Positions 45,109-55,083 are shown, numbered from the stretch's first letter. The stretch: 64,000 nucleotides of DNA from Pseudarthrobacter phenanthrenivorans (GCF_000813845.1 NZ_JWTB01000027.1:22084-86083), one strand, 5' to 3'. The notes: a model not told the origin generated them from the sequence alone. Numbers and translations: made by a program.

Positions 45109-46152
45109 TCAGGCGGCCGGCGGCGCGGTGGACTCCCGGACGATCAGCTGCGTTGCAAGCTCCACCCGGTGGGAATCCAAGACCTCACCGCGTACCTGGC
45201 GCAGGAGTGAGCGCAGGGCCGCACGGCCCATTTCCTCGAGCGGCTGCGCCACTGAGCTCAACGACGGAACCGACTGCTCACCCTGGTTGGTGCCGTCGAA
45301 CCCGATGAGGCTGATGTCCTCCGGGATCCTGATCCCGTGGCGCCGCGCTTCGCTGAGCACGCCCAGGGCAATGGTGTCGCTCGCGGCAAAAATGGCTGTG
45401 GGCCGCGGGTCCAGCTCCAACACGGCCCGTAGCCCGGCCACCCCGCTCTCAGTCCGGAAACGGCCGCCGGTGACGATGTACTTCGGGTCCACCGGTACGC
45501 CGGCAGCCATCAGGGCGGCCATGTACCCGTGGAGCCGGGCCTGGTTGCATTCGGAGCCTTCGATGCCGCCGATGTAGGCGATCCGGCGGTGACCCAGCCC
45601 CAGGAGATGCTCCGTGGCCGCCTTGCCGCCCGCCCAGTTGGTTGCCCCGACGCTGACAACGTCAGCCGACGGCGGGTTGAGGGGGTCAATGACGACGACG
45701 GGGATCTGGCGGCGGCGGAAGGCGTGCAGCTGATCCTCGCTGAAGGCGGAGGTGACCACGATCATTCCCGCCCTGCCTTCTTCCAGCATTCGTTGGGCCC
45801 GGCGTTCAGGGGCATGCCGCCCCGGAGCTGCCTGCCCCGTCACGCTTACCAGGACTTCCACGTCGGCAGCGGCGGCAAACTGCAGGATGCCGTTCAGGAC
45901 CTGGATGGTGTAGGCGGAGTCCAGCACATCGATGACGACTTCGATGACAGCTCCACTGTCCGCCGCCGCCCGGCGCTGCATGGGTGACTGGTACCCGGCC
46001 TGCTCCAGCGCGGCGAGGATCCGCGCCCTGGTTTCGGGAGCCACATCATCCCTGCCGTTCACCACCTTGGAAACGGTGGGCGCCGAGACCCCTGCCTGCC
46101 TGGCGATGGTGGCAAGCGTCGGTTTGGCGCGCTCCGGCGATTTGAGACTCAT
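45109..46152 (-). CDS. LacI-family regulator of the sugar/sugar-acid module
   Basis: This 347-residue repressor has the helix-turn-helix TLATIARQAGVSAPTVSKVV (about residues 12-31), hinge region SPMQRRAA and a sugar-binding-like effector domain with LIGFDGTNQGEQ and LSSVAQPLEEMGRAAL. It precedes the dehydratase gene on the minus strand and is divergent from a large sugar-uptake operon. TTTCGA-containing palindromes occur both just upstream of its start and upstream of the divergent operon, consistent with control of both. Confidence 0.88.
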   Translation of the reverse strand: MSLKSPERAKPTLATIARQAGVSAPTVSKVVNGRDDVAPETRARILAALEQAGYQSPMQRRAAADSGAVIEVVIDVLDSAYTIQVLNGILQFAAAADVEVLVSVTGQAAPGRHAPERRAQRMLEEGRAGMIVVTSAFSEDQLHAFRRRQIPVVVIDPLNPPSADVVSVGATNWAGGKAATEHLLGLGHRRIAYIGGIEGSECNQARLHGYMAALMAAGVPVDPKYIVTGGRFRTESGVAGLRAVLELDPRPTAIFAASDTIALGVLSEARRHGIRIPEDISLIGFDGTNQGEQSVPSLSSVAQPLEEMGRAALRSLLRQVRGEVLDSHRVELATQLIVRESTAPPAA

Positions 46153-46390
46153 GGGTTCGCAATCTTTCGAAGATGATGACTGCCCTTATTGTGCCGATGC
46201 GGCATGCGTGGGGTCAAGGAAGCGGAAGAAAACGGAGTTCCGGCGGAAAAATTCCGCCCATCATCCCTTGACGGGGCGCATTTTTGCAGTTTTAGTTTAG
46301 ACCGTGACTTAAATCACTTGCTCGAAATGTTTCGAACACATGGCGGCCCTACAGCCCGCACCTGACAGCAAATTTCACAATGGAGAAGCA
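46153..46390. promoter_or_regulatory. Divergent promoter region with two TTTCGA palindromes
   Basis: Site 1 is ATCTTTCGAAGAT at 46162-46174, near the lacI-type start. Site 2 is TCGAAA-TG-TTTCGA at 46322-46335, 56 bases before the binding-protein gene. Both have a TTTCGA half-site and suit the adjacent LacI regulator. The 150 bases between them hold an AT-rich stretch (46270-46320) where the plus-strand promoter probably lies. Confidence 0.55.
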
Positions 46391-47719
46391 ATGAAGCAAC
46401 CCCAGACCTCCCGCCGCTCTTTCCTCGCCCTCGCTGCCCTCACTCCCTTTGCCGTTGCCGCAACCACTGCGTGCGGAACGTCAGGTCCGGGCGCCTCCAG
46501 CGGCGGCGGGGGTGCCAGCATGTGGTACCTGTCCGGCGAACCGAACCAGACCACCATGCAGAAGGCGGTGGATGCCTTCAACTCGGCCAACTCCGCGGAC
46601 AAGATCTCTGTCACCTATTTCCAGAACGACGCCTACAAAACCAAGATCAAGACCGCTATCGGCGCCAACCAGGCGCCCACCATCATCTATGGCTGGGGCG
46701 GCGGCGGGCTGAAGACCTACGCCGAGGCCAACCAGGTTGAGGACCTGACCGGCTGGTTCGAGCAAAACCCGGATCTGAAGAAGAAGTTCTTCCCGTCCGT
46801 CTTTGGCGCCGCCACTGTCAACGGCAAAATCTATGCCCTGCCCAACCAGTACGTGGCCCCGATCGTCCTGTTCTACAACAAGGAGCTTTTCCAGAAAGCC
46901 GGCGTCCAGCCGCCCAAGACCTGGGATGACATCATGTCGCTGGTCAAGACCTTCAATGACATGGGCGTGGCGCCCTTCTCCCTGGGCGGCCAGTCGCGCT
47001 GGACCTCGATGATGTGGCTCGAGTACCTGCTGGACCGGATCGGCGGCCCGGAGGTGTTCAAGGCAATCTTCGAAGGCAAGCCAAACGCGTGGATGGACCC
47101 GGCCGTGATCGAGACCGGAACCAAGATCCAGGAACTCGTCTCGGCCGAGGGGTTCATCAAGGGCTTCTCCTCCATCACCGCCGACTCACAGGCGGACCAG
47201 GCTCTGCTGTTCTCCGGCAAGGCAGCCATGATGCTGCACGGATCCTGGACCTACGGCGCCATGAAGAAGGCAGGCCAGAACTTCGTCCAGAGCGGCAAGC
47301 TGGGCTTCGTCCCGTTCCCCACCGTTGCCGGCGGGAAGGGCGATCCAAAGAACGGGGTGGGGAACCCGGCGGCCTACATGTCCATCTCCTCCAAGGCCAG
47401 CGACAAGGAAAAGGAATCCGCCAAGAAGTTCTTCAAGGACGGAATCCTGACGGACACGGTGATCGACGCCTACATCAATTCCGGCTCCGTGCCCATTGTC
47501 AACGGCATCGAGGACAAGCTGGACAAGTCCGAGGACAAGGAATTCCTGAACTTCGTCTACGGCATGGCCAAGAACGCGCCGAACTTCCAGCAGTCCTGGG
47601 ACCAGGCGCTGAGCCCCACCGCGGCCGAGGCGCTGCTGAACAACATCGACCAGCTGTTCCTGAAGTCGATCACGCCGCAGCAGTTTGCCGAAAACATGAA
47701 CGGCACCCTCGGGAAATGA
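46391..47719 (+). CDS. Carbohydrate ABC transporter substrate-binding lipoprotein
   Basis: This 442-residue protein has a twin-Arg-like lipoprotein signal (TSRRSFLALAALTPFAVAAT, then the lipid-anchored Cys at about residue 29). It is a family 1 extracellular solute-binding protein: WYLSGEPNQTTMQKAVDAFN, FYNKELFQKAGVQPPKTWDD and GKAAMMLHGSWTYGAMK. I chose ATG 46391, with GGAGAAGC directly upstream, over an earlier in-frame ATG. It leads a seven-gene operon of two permeases and four enzymes; the ATPase is not included. Confidence 0.9.
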   Translation: MKQPQTSRRSFLALAALTPFAVAATTACGTSGPGASSGGGGASMWYLSGEPNQTTMQKAVDAFNSANSADKISVTYFQNDAYKTKIKTAIGANQAPTIIYGWGGGGLKTYAEANQVEDLTGWFEQNPDLKKKFFPSVFGAATVNGKIYALPNQYVAPIVLFYNKELFQKAGVQPPKTWDDIMSLVKTFNDMGVAPFSLGGQSRWTSMMWLEYLLDRIGGPEVFKAIFEGKPNAWMDPAVIETGTKIQELVSAEGFIKGFSSITADSQADQALLFSGKAAMMLHGSWTYGAMKKAGQNFVQSGKLGFVPFPTVAGGKGDPKNGVGNPAAYMSISSKASDKEKESAKKFFKDGILTDTVIDAYINSGSVPIVNGIEDKLDKSEDKEFLNFVYGMAKNAPNFQQSWDQALSPTAAEALLNNIDQLFLKSITPQQFAENMNGTLGK

Positions 47720-48651
47720 GCAACGCCGTCTCCACCGCCCCGCGGGCAGCCGCCAGGGTGAACGATTCCAAGCAGACCGAACAGCGCAAGGCCGCCCTGG
47801 CCTGGCTGACCGTGCCCGCACTGTTCTTCTTCCTGGTGTTCGCGGTCATCCCGCTGGCCGGGGTGCTGATCCTCAGCTTCACCAGCTGGGATGGAATCGG
47901 TGCCATCGGGGCGGCGGGCCTGGACAACTGGTTCTCCGTGCTGGCCGACCCCGGGCTGTACAACGCCCTGGGGCTGACCTTCCTGATCATGATCGTCTCC
48001 TGGCTGGTCCAGACGCCCATCAGCCTGCTGCTGGGCGTCTTCACGGCCGGCAGCCAGCGCTACCGCGCGGCCCTGGCGGTGCTGTACTTCCTGCCGCTGC
48101 TGCTGTCATCGGCCGCGGTGGCCATCGCGTTCAAGGCGTTGCTGGACCCGAACTTCGGCCTGGCGACCGGCCTTGGGCTGCCGTTCCTGGCACAGGACTG
48201 GCTGGGCGTGCCGCAACTTGCCCTCGGCCTGGTCATCTTCGTCATCGCATGGCAGTTCGTGCCGTTCCACACGCTCATCTACCAGGGCGGCGTGCGGCAG
48301 ATCCCGAAGTCCCTGTATGAGGCCGCCCAGATTGATGGCGCGGGAACGGTGAAGCAGTTCTTCCACATCACGCTCCCCCAGCTGAAATACACCATCATTA
48401 CCTCGTCCACCCTGATGGTGGTGGGTTCACTCACCTATTTCGACCTCATCTTTGTCCTCACCGGCGGCGGCCCGGGCAACTCCACCCGGATCCTGGCCCT
48501 GGACATGTACCTGCGCGGCTTCCGGGCCAACCTCATGGGCCCGGCAAGCGTCATCGCCGTCATTCTCGTCATTATCGGCCTCGGCCTTGCCCTCTTCCTC
48601 CAGCGTCTGGGCGGCAAGGACAAGCAGGGCAGCCAATTGGAAGGTATGTAA
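47716..48651 (+). CDS. Carbohydrate ABC transporter permease (MalF type)
   Basis: This 311-residue protein has six predicted helices after a hydrophilic N-terminus and the EAA loop YEAAQIDGAGTVKQFFHITL near residue 205. LTGGGPGNSTRILALDMYLR is typical of the family. The ATG overlaps the binding-protein stop (ATGA at 47716-47719). Together with the next gene it forms the membrane channel. Confidence 0.9.
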   Translation: MSNAVSTAPRAAARVNDSKQTEQRKAALAWLTVPALFFFLVFAVIPLAGVLILSFTSWDGIGAIGAAGLDNWFSVLADPGLYNALGLTFLIMIVSWLVQTPISLLLGVFTAGSQRYRAALAVLYFLPLLLSSAAVAIAFKALLDPNFGLATGLGLPFLAQDWLGVPQLALGLVIFVIAWQFVPFHTLIYQGGVRQIPKSLYEAAQIDGAGTVKQFFHITLPQLKYTIITSSTLMVVGSLTYFDLIFVLTGGGPGNSTRILALDMYLRGFRANLMGPASVIAVILVIIGLGLALFLQRLGGKDKQGSQLEGM

Positions 48652-48652
48652 G

Positions 48653-49558
48653 GTGAGCACCGTCCTGAAAAGCAATACCCAGCAGGCCAGGACCACGTCG
48701 TCCGACGGCGCTGCGCCCGCCACGCGCGGACTCGGGTCCCGGTTGAGGCGGCTCAACATTCCCGGCGGCCTGGGCGGCTGGATCTGGCTGGCCATCATCA
48801 TCCTGCCGGTCTACTACGTGGTGATCACCAGCTTGAAGACGCAGGCAGGGTACTTCGGCCAGAATCCGCTGGCCCTCCCCACCTCGCCCACGCTGGAGAA
48901 CTACCAGATGGTCCTCGAGGCCGATTTCGCCACGTACTTCATGAACAGCGCCATCGTCACGCTCGGCTCCGTGGTGCCCACCGTGCTGATCTCGTTCATG
49001 GCCTCGTTCGCCATCGTCCGCGGCAGCGGCAGGTTCCTCAAACTGGTCAACGGAATGTTCCTGATGGGGCTGGCCATCCCGCTGCAGGCAACCATCATCC
49101 CCATCTACCTGATGATCATCCGGCTCAACCTGTACGACAGCCTGCTGGCACTGATGCTGCCCTCCATCGCCTTTGCCATCCCGCTGACCGTCCTGATCCT
49201 GTCCAACTTCATCCGGGACGTTCCGAACGAGTTGTTCGAGTCCATGCGGCTGGACGGCTGCAGCGAGTGGCAGACCATGTGGCGGCTGGCGCTGCCACTG
49301 ACGCGCCCGGCCATCGTGACGGTGGCCATCTATAACGGCCTGCACGTCTGGAACGGGTTCCTGCTTCCGCTGGTTCTCACCCAGAGCCCCGGCCTGCGCG
49401 TCCTGCCCTTGGGACTGTGGACCTTCCAGGGCGAGTTCAGCGTCAACATTCCCGCCGTCCTCGCCTCCGTGGTGCTCAGTACCCTGCCCATCCTGGTGCT
49501 CTATGTGGTCGGCCGCCGCCAACTGCTGGCGGGCCTGACCGCGGGCTTCAGCAAGTAG
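48653..49558 (+). CDS. Carbohydrate ABC transporter permease (MalG type)
   Basis: This 301-residue protein has six helices and the EAA loop FESMRLDGCSEWQTMWRLAL near residue 200. The start is GTG 48653, one base after the preceding stop, with GGAAGG eight bases upstream; the frame is open further upstream but overlaps the first permease and has no similarity to the family. It completes the importer channel of this operon. Confidence 0.9.
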   Translation: MSTVLKSNTQQARTTSSDGAAPATRGLGSRLRRLNIPGGLGGWIWLAIIILPVYYVVITSLKTQAGYFGQNPLALPTSPTLENYQMVLEADFATYFMNSAIVTLGSVVPTVLISFMASFAIVRGSGRFLKLVNGMFLMGLAIPLQATIIPIYLMIIRLNLYDSLLALMLPSIAFAIPLTVLILSNFIRDVPNELFESMRLDGCSEWQTMWRLALPLTRPAIVTVAIYNGLHVWNGFLLPLVLTQSPGLRVLPLGLWTFQGEFSVNIPAVLASVVLSTLPILVLYVVGRRQLLAGLTAGFSK

Positions 49559-49572
49559 AAAGGACCCTCACA

Positions 49573-50763
49573 ATGACCACCGCACAACCCCTGCGGGTCG
49601 GCATGGTCGGTTACGCCTTCATGGGTGCGGCCCACTCCCACGCCTGGCGGACGGCACCGCGGTTCTTCGACCTGCCGCTGCAACCACGGCTCGCCGCCGT
49701 TGCCGGCAGGAATGCCGACGGCGTCCGGGCCGCAGCGGACAAGCTGGGCTGGGATTCCGTGGAGACGGACTGGCGCCGCCTGATTGAGCGCGACGACATC
49801 GACCTCATCGATATCTGCACGCCCGGCAACACGCACGCCGACATCGCCATCGCCGCCCTCGAAGCCGGCAAGCACGTGCTGTGCGAAAAGCCGCTCGCCA
49901 ATTCCGTCGAGGAAGCCGAGCGGATGACGCTGGCGGCCGAAACCGCAGCCAAGCACGGGGTCTTCTCCATGTGCGGCTTCAGCTACCGCCGGACCCCGGC
50001 CCTGGCACTGGCCAAGCGGTTCGTGGACCAGGGCAGGTTGGGAGAGATCCGGCATGTGCGGGCCCAGTACCTGCAGGACTGGCTCTCGGATGCCAACGCG
50101 CCCATGACCTGGCGGCTGGACAGGAGCAAGTCCGGCTCCGGCTCCCTGGGCGACATCGGCGCGCACAGCATCGATGCCGCCCAGTGGGTCACCGGCCACA
50201 ACATCACCGGCGTGTCAGCGCTGCTGGAGACGTTCGTCCCCGAACGTCCGTTGGCGGGCGACCTGGTGGGGCTTGGCGGCCACGGCGACCTCAGCAGCGA
50301 TGCCCCGCGCGGAAAAGTCACCGTCGATGACGCGGCGATCTTCAGTGCAAAGTTCGACGGCGGCGCTGCAGCAGGTGCCATCGGCGTCTTTGAGGCCACA
50401 CGGTACGCCCTGGGCAGGAAGAACGCCATGCGCCTGGAAGTCAACGGCACCAAGGGCTCGCTCGCCTTCGACTTCGAGGACATGAACGTCCTGTCCTTTT
50501 ATGACGCGGCGGAGTCCCCCGACGCCGGTTTCCGGCGCATCTTCGTCACCGAACCCGAACACCCCTACGTCGGGCACTGGTGGCCCACCGGCCACGGACT
50601 GGGGTACGAACACGGCTTCACGCACCAGGTGGTGGACCTCGTCACTGCCATCGGTGAAGGCCGGCAGCCCGAACCCTCGTTCGCGGACGCCCTGCAGGTG
50701 CAGCGGGTCCTCGCCGCCGTCGAAGCCAGCGCCGCGAACTCCAGCCAGTGGCAAAAAGTCTGA
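49573..50763 (+). CDS. Gfo/Idh/MocA-family oxidoreductase, first of two in the operon
   Basis: This 396-residue protein starts with the NAD(P)-binding motif [20 protein letters not shown] and has the catalytic Lys in [13 protein letters not shown] (about residue 100), then [20 protein letters not shown] with the catalytic Asp/His. Members with this N-terminus act on sugars, inositols or 3-keto-glycosides. AAGGACC stands before ATG 49573. It is followed by an isomerase and a ThuA protein, a combination that recurs in pathways that oxidise a sugar at C3 and then isomerise or cleave it. Confidence 0.88.
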   Translation: MTTAQPLRVGMVGYAFMGAAHSHAWRTAPRFFDLPLQPRLAAVAGRNADGVRAAADKLGWDSVETDWRRLIERDDIDLIDICTPGNTHADIAIAALEAGKHVLCEKPLANSVEEAERMTLAAETAAKHGVFSMCGFSYRRTPALALAKRFVDQGRLGEIRHVRAQYLQDWLSDANAPMTWRLDRSKSGSGSLGDIGAHSIDAAQWVTGHNITGVSALLETFVPERPLAGDLVGLGGHGDLSSDAPRGKVTVDDAAIFSAKFDGGAAAGAIGVFEATRYALGRKNAMRLEVNGTKGSLAFDFEDMNVLSFYDAAESPDAGFRRIFVTEPEHPYVGHWWPTGHGLGYEHGFTHQVVDLVTAIGEGRQPEPSFADALQVQRVLAAVEASAANSSQWQKV

Positions 50764-50804
50764 CCAGCCACACCCGAACAGTCAACGCAACCAAGGAAAG
50801 ATAC

Positions 50805-51809
50805 ATGACACGACCAATCACGCTGTTCACCGGGCAGTGGGCCGACCTGCCTTTCGAGGAAGTGGCGCGTCTCGCGGGCGAGTGGGGCTTTGACGGGCTG
50901 GAAATCGCCTGCTGGGGCGACCACCTTGACCCCCGCCGGGCCGCGGAGGACGACAACTACCTCCAGGGGCGCCTGGACATCCTTGAGAAGAACAACCTCA
51001 AGGTCTTCGCCATCGCCAACCACCTGACCGGCCAGGCCGTCTGCGATGACCCCATCGACGAACGCCACCAGGGCATCCTGTCCCCGGAGGTCTGGGGCAA
51101 CGGGGAGCCCGAAGGAGTACGCCGCCGGGCCGCCGAGGCCATGAAGGACACAGCCCGTGCCGCCAGGCGGCTTGGCGTGAAGACCGTTACGGGATTCACC
51201 GGCTCATCCATCTGGAAAGCCGTGGCCATGTTCCCGCCTGCATCCCAGGCGATGATCGACGCCGGCTACCAGGACTTCGCGGACCGCTGGAACCCCATCC
51301 TGGACGTCTTCGACGAGCAGGAGGTCCGGTTCGCCCTGGAGGTCCATCCATCGGAGATCGCCTACGACTACTGGACCACCAAGCGCACGCTGGAAGCGAT
51401 CGGGCACCGCAGAAACTTCGGCCTGAACTTCGACCCCTCCCACTTCATCTGGCAGGACCTGGATCCCGTCATGTTCCTGCAGGACTTCGCGGACAGGATC
51501 TTCCACGTCCATGTCAAGGAATCGGTCCGCCAACTGGATGGCCGCAACGGCCGGCTCGGCTCGCACCTGGCCTGGGCGGACCCCCGGCGCGGCTGGGACT
51601 TTGTCACGGCAGGGCACGGGGACGTGCAGTGGAACCGGATCTTCCGGACGTTGAACGCCATCGGCTACGACGGCCCCACCAGCATCGAATGGGAGGATGC
51701 CGGCATGGACCGCCTCATCGGCGCCCCGCAGGCACTGGCCATGGTGCAGGAACTCGCCCGGATCGCCCCTCCCGCGGCCGCCTTCGACGCCGCCTTCGCC
51801 AGCCGCTGA
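50805..51809 (+). CDS. Sugar phosphate isomerase/epimerase-like TIM barrel protein
   Basis: This 334-residue protein is of the xylose isomerase-like fold. The predicted metal ligands are Glu in [10 protein letters not shown], Asp-His in [11 protein letters not shown], His in FHVHVKE and Glu in SIEWEDAG, all intact. It probably isomerises or epimerises a keto-sugar produced by one of the neighbouring Gfo/Idh dehydrogenases. AAGGAAAG lies before ATG 50805. It is similar in fold to the protein at 10549-11565 but not a close paralogue. Confidence 0.86.
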   Translation: MTRPITLFTGQWADLPFEEVARLAGEWGFDGLEIACWGDHLDPRRAAEDDNYLQGRLDILEKNNLKVFAIANHLTGQAVCDDPIDERHQGILSPEVWGNGEPEGVRRRAAEAMKDTARAARRLGVKTVTGFTGSSIWKAVAMFPPASQAMIDAGYQDFADRWNPILDVFDEQEVRFALEVHPSEIAYDYWTTKRTLEAIGHRRNFGLNFDPSHFIWQDLDPVMFLQDFADRIFHVHVKESVRQLDGRNGRLGSHLAWADPRRGWDFVTAGHGDVQWNRIFRTLNAIGYDGPTSIEWEDAGMDRLIGAPQALAMVQELARIAPPAAAFDAAFASR

Positions 51810-51835
51810 AGCAACCCAACGCAAGGAACAGACCC

Positions 51836-52534
51836 ATGACAGAAAACAAGGCAGCCCTCGTCGTCCGCGGCGGCTGGGATGGACACCAGCCCTACGAGGC
51901 CACCGAGCTCTTCATCCCCTACTTGAAAGAGAATGGCTACGACGTCCGGGTGGAGGAATCCCCCAAGGTCTACGCCGATGCCGGCTACATGGCAGGGGTG
52001 GACCTCATCATGCAATGCATGACCATGTACACCATCGAAAAGGACGAGTTCGCCGGACTGCGGGCAGCCGTGGAGAACGGCACCGGCCTGGCCGGCTGGC
52101 ACGGCGGCATCGCCGACTCCTACCGCAACACCTCCGACTACCTGCACCTCATCGGGGGCCAGTTTGCCTGCCACCCCGGCAAGCACCCGGACGAGTGCAT
52201 CGGCGAACAATCAGACAACTACGTGCCCTACACCGTCAACATGCTGCCCGCAGCCGCCGATCACCCCATCACCAAGGGCATCCAGGACTTCGATCTGGTC
52301 ACGGAGCAGTACTGGGTCCTGTCCGACGACTACATCGACGTCCTGGCCACCACCACGCAGAAAGTCCGCGAGTGGGACCCCTGGCACCGGGAAGTCACTT
52401 CCCCCGCCATCTGGACCCGGCAATGGGGCAAGGGCCGCATTTTCGTGGCCACCCCAGGCCACCGGGTGGAAATCCTCCAGGACCGCAACGTACGCACCAT
52501 CATCGAAAGGGGCCTGCTGTGGGCAAGCCGTTGA
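51836..52534 (+). CDS. ThuA-domain protein (glutamine amidotransferase-like)
   Basis: This 232-residue protein has the ThuA/trehalose-utilisation fold: LVVRGGWDGHQPYEATELF at the start, GLAGWHGGIADSYRNTSDYL with the HGG signature around residue 85, and GRIFVATPGHR near the end. ThuA proteins function in disaccharide and 3-keto-sugar catabolism, although the reaction is often unassigned. Its 3' end overlaps the second Gfo/Idh gene by 16 bases. Confidence 0.86.
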   Translation: MTENKAALVVRGGWDGHQPYEATELFIPYLKENGYDVRVEESPKVYADAGYMAGVDLIMQCMTMYTIEKDEFAGLRAAVENGTGLAGWHGGIADSYRNTSDYLHLIGGQFACHPGKHPDECIGEQSDNYVPYTVNMLPAAADHPITKGIQDFDLVTEQYWVLSDDYIDVLATTTQKVREWDPWHREVTSPAIWTRQWGKGRIFVATPGHRVEILQDRNVRTIIERGLLWASR

Positions 52535-53634
52535 ACGTAGGAATCATTGGCTGCGGAGCCATCATCACCCAGTACCTGGCGAGCTTCCGGCGCCTCGACC
52601 CCATCAGGCTGGTGGCCGTGGCGGACCTGGATCCGGCACGCGCCCAGGCAGTCGCGGATGATTACGACGGCGTCAGGGCCATTTCCGTGGAGGAACTGCT
52701 CGCCGCCGACGACGTGGACCTCGTCCTGAACCTGACCATCCCCGCAGCACACGCGGACGTGGCCCTGAAGGCGATCGCGGCAGGGAAGAGCGTCTACGGC
52801 GAAAAGCCGCTCGCTGCCACCACCGAAGAGGCCCGCCAGGTGCTGGACGCCGCCCGCCAGGCCGGCGTCACCGTCGGCTGCGCCCCTGACACCGTGCTGG
52901 GCACCGGAATCCAAACCGCCCGCAAAGCCATCGACGACGGCCTCATCGGCGCCCCCATCTCGGCCTCGGCCACCATGGTGACCCCGGGCCACGAACGCTG
53001 GCACCCCAACCCGGACTTCTACTACCAGCCCGGCGGCGGCCCCCTCCTGGACATGGGCCCCTACTACGTCACCGCCCTCGTGACGCTGCTCGGCCCGGTG
53101 GTGTCGGTGATCGGCGCCGCCAGCCACACCCGCAACGAACGGACCATCGGATCCGGGCCCCGGCAGGGCGAAAAGGTGCCCGTCAGCATCGACTCCCACG
53201 TCACGGGGATCCTGGTCCACGCCTCCGGTGCGCTCTCCACCCTGTTCATGAGCTTCGATGCCGTAAAGTCCAAGTCACCGAACATCGAAATCCACGGCGA
53301 GCAGGGATCCCTCGTGGTTCCGGACCCCAACCACTTCGACGGCGACGTGCAGCTGTTCTCACTCGGTGCCGAGGACTGGGAGACCCTTCCCGCCTCCGCG
53401 GGCTATGTCGATTCCGGGCGCGGATTCGGCATCGCAGACCTTGCATCCACCCCGCACGGCAAGGAACCGCGCGCCGGCGGAACCCTGGCCAACCACGTCC
53501 TGGAGGTCATGGAATCCGTCCTCAAGGCCGCCCACAGCGGCATGACCGTGGCCATCCAGAGCACCGTTGACCGGCCGGAAAGCGTGCCGCTGACCGCGCT
53601 GGCCGAACAGGCGGACGCCGTCCAATCCCGGTAG
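52519..53634 (+). CDS. Gfo/Idh/MocA-family oxidoreductase, second of two in the operon
   Basis: This 371-residue protein has the NAD(P)-binding motif LNVGIIGCGAIITQYLASFR, the catalytic Lys in GEKPLAATTEEARQ and GGGPLLDMGPYYVTALVTLL further on. I chose GTG 52519, inside the 3' end of the ThuA gene, since AAGGGG stands seven bases upstream. Two dehydrogenases, an isomerase and ThuA in one operon suggest oxidation of a glycoside followed by processing of the keto product. The last gene of the operon. Confidence 0.88.
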   Translation: MGKPLNVGIIGCGAIITQYLASFRRLDPIRLVAVADLDPARAQAVADDYDGVRAISVEELLAADDVDLVLNLTIPAAHADVALKAIAAGKSVYGEKPLAATTEEARQVLDAARQAGVTVGCAPDTVLGTGIQTARKAIDDGLIGAPISASATMVTPGHERWHPNPDFYYQPGGGPLLDMGPYYVTALVTLLGPVVSVIGAASHTRNERTIGSGPRQGEKVPVSIDSHVTGILVHASGALSTLFMSFDAVKSKSPNIEIHGEQGSLVVPDPNHFDGDVQLFSLGAEDWETLPASAGYVDSGRGFGIADLASTPHGKEPRAGGTLANHVLEVMESVLKAAHSGMTVAIQSTVDRPESVPLTALAEQADAVQSR

Positions 53635-53640
53635 GCCGGA

Positions 53641-53702
53641 GGAACCGCGCCGCTGGGCGCAGCAGGGCTACCGCAGCCCGTCGCTGCGGGCGGCGCGGTT
53701 CC
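53641..53702. terminator. Long-arm inverted repeat covering the 3' end of the GGDEF gene
   Basis: GGAACCGCGCCGC (53641-53653) pairs perfectly with GCGGCGCGGTTCC (53690-53702); the 36-base loop contains the GGDEF stop codon, and the right arm encodes its NRAAR residues. It lies between convergent genes and may end transcription from the left. Confidence 0.45.
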
Positions 53703-54819
53703 GGCCCAGCGACTTTGCCCGGTACAACGCCTCATCCGCTGCCTCGATGAGCCCATCCACGGTGGAGGTCCCGCCGTCGTACGTTGAAATGCCGTAACTC
53801 GCCGTGGGCATTTCCATGCCGTTCCGCGTCTCTGCGCCGGCCAGGCGCCTGCTGATTTCCTGGGCGATCGCCTCGGCCCGTTCTGCGCTGGCCCCGGGAA
53901 CCAGGATCACGAATTCTTCCCCGCCGTACCTCCCGGTCAGGTCGGTGGAACGCACGGTAGCCACGCAGGCGTCGGCGAAGGCCTGCAGCGCCATGTCACC
54001 GGCTGCATGGCCGTAGGTATCGTTAACGGCTTTGAAGTGGTCCAGGTCCGCCAGGATAAGGGCCCCGGAACCTCCGGTGATGGTCCGGTCGGCCAGCTGC
54101 TCGGCCGCAAGATCAAGAAAGGCCTTGCGGTTCAGCAGGCCGGTGAGGTCATCGCGGGTGGCCACCACGCGCAGGGCGCGGGTCTGCTGTTCGGTGCTCA
54201 AGGCCGCCATGCTGAAGGAAACCACCACCAGCAGCACCATGGTCACCATGGTGGTCACGGCCGATCCGAACACGGTAGTGAAGACCACCCCCTCCGGTCC
54301 CTCCACGAGGAACGCGAGCCAACGGAAAAAGTAAAAGACGGAAAGGCCGCCTGCAGCCACCGCCATGGGGAGCCGGACCCGCGAATAGCCCGGCTCAAGG
54401 CGCCAGAGCTCGCGCGAAGCCAGCCCGATGGTCAGGCTCATGGCGGCCAGGAACACCGGGCCGCCGGACCAGGTATTGGTGGCCGGATGGTCCAGCAGGG
54501 AAGCCACCAGGGTGACCAGGGGAATCCCGGTGAAGGCCCACCTTGGCGGCCGCACCGTCCGCAGTGAGCGCGCCCCGGCCCACACTGCCACACCGCCGTG
54601 GACCAGCAGTGTGTTGCCCACCGGATTGGCCCACACCTGGTGCGGGGTGCCGTCCAGCAGGAAGCAGCCGGATCCGGTCAGGAAGAAGAGGAGGGCACCG
54701 CACCACCACGCACTGTATGGCGAGCGCGTCAGCCGGTACGCGGAAAAGTAGAAGAGGACCACCAGCACCAGGGCCATCAGGCCGAAAGCGATGCGGAGGG
54801 TTGCCGTGTCCAGAACCAT
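53668..54819 (-). CDS. Membrane-bound diguanylate cyclase (GGDEF)
   Basis: This 383-residue protein has about seven N-terminal membrane helices (residues 1-205) followed by a GGDEF domain (about residues 220-380). The catalytic motif is GGEEF in RYGGEEFVIL, and RSTD five residues before it is the inhibitory I-site (RxxD). It should make cyclic di-GMP from two GTP and be product-inhibited. DLDHFKAVNDTYGHAAGD is the Mg/GTP motif. No EAL domain is present. I chose ATG 54819, where the first helix begins. Confidence 0.88.
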   Translation of the reverse strand: MVLDTATLRIAFGLMALVLVVLFYFSAYRLTRSPYSAWWCGALLFFLTGSGCFLLDGTPHQVWANPVGNTLLVHGGVAVWAGARSLRTVRPPRWAFTGIPLVTLVASLLDHPATNTWSGGPVFLAAMSLTIGLASRELWRLEPGYSRVRLPMAVAAGGLSVFYFFRWLAFLVEGPEGVVFTTVFGSAVTTMVTMVLLVVVSFSMAALSTEQQTRALRVVATRDDLTGLLNRKAFLDLAAEQLADRTITGGSGALILADLDHFKAVNDTYGHAAGDMALQAFADACVATVRSTDLTGRYGGEEFVILVPGASAERAEAIAQEISRRLAGAETRNGMEMPTASYGISTYDGGTSTVDGLIEAADEALYRAKSLGRNRAARSDGLR

Positions 54820-55083
54820 GTGACCGCAGTGCCCCCAAAACCCAAATGCCCACGCCAGTATCGAATCGCAGCATACAGGCTGCGGGTGGTCCTTACCCCT
54901 GATCGGAATAACGTAACGGACCCGGGGGTCGGTTATCCGGCACCAAAGCCCTGGCCTCTGGCGGAAGTGGCACCACCCCAGCTCTGGTCCCCGACGCCGG
55001 CGGCCACTAGAGTGGGATCCGGCCCCACCCTGCCGTCCCGGCGGGGCAACGGAACGCCGCACGAGGGAATGGAGGTGGTTCTG
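54820..55083. other. Intergenic region upstream of the short ORF and rsgA
   Basis: This gap separates the divergent GGDEF gene and the short ORF before rsgA. ACGTAACG at about 54910 and the AT-poor surroundings give no clear promoter. I see no other gene. Confidence 0.25.
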
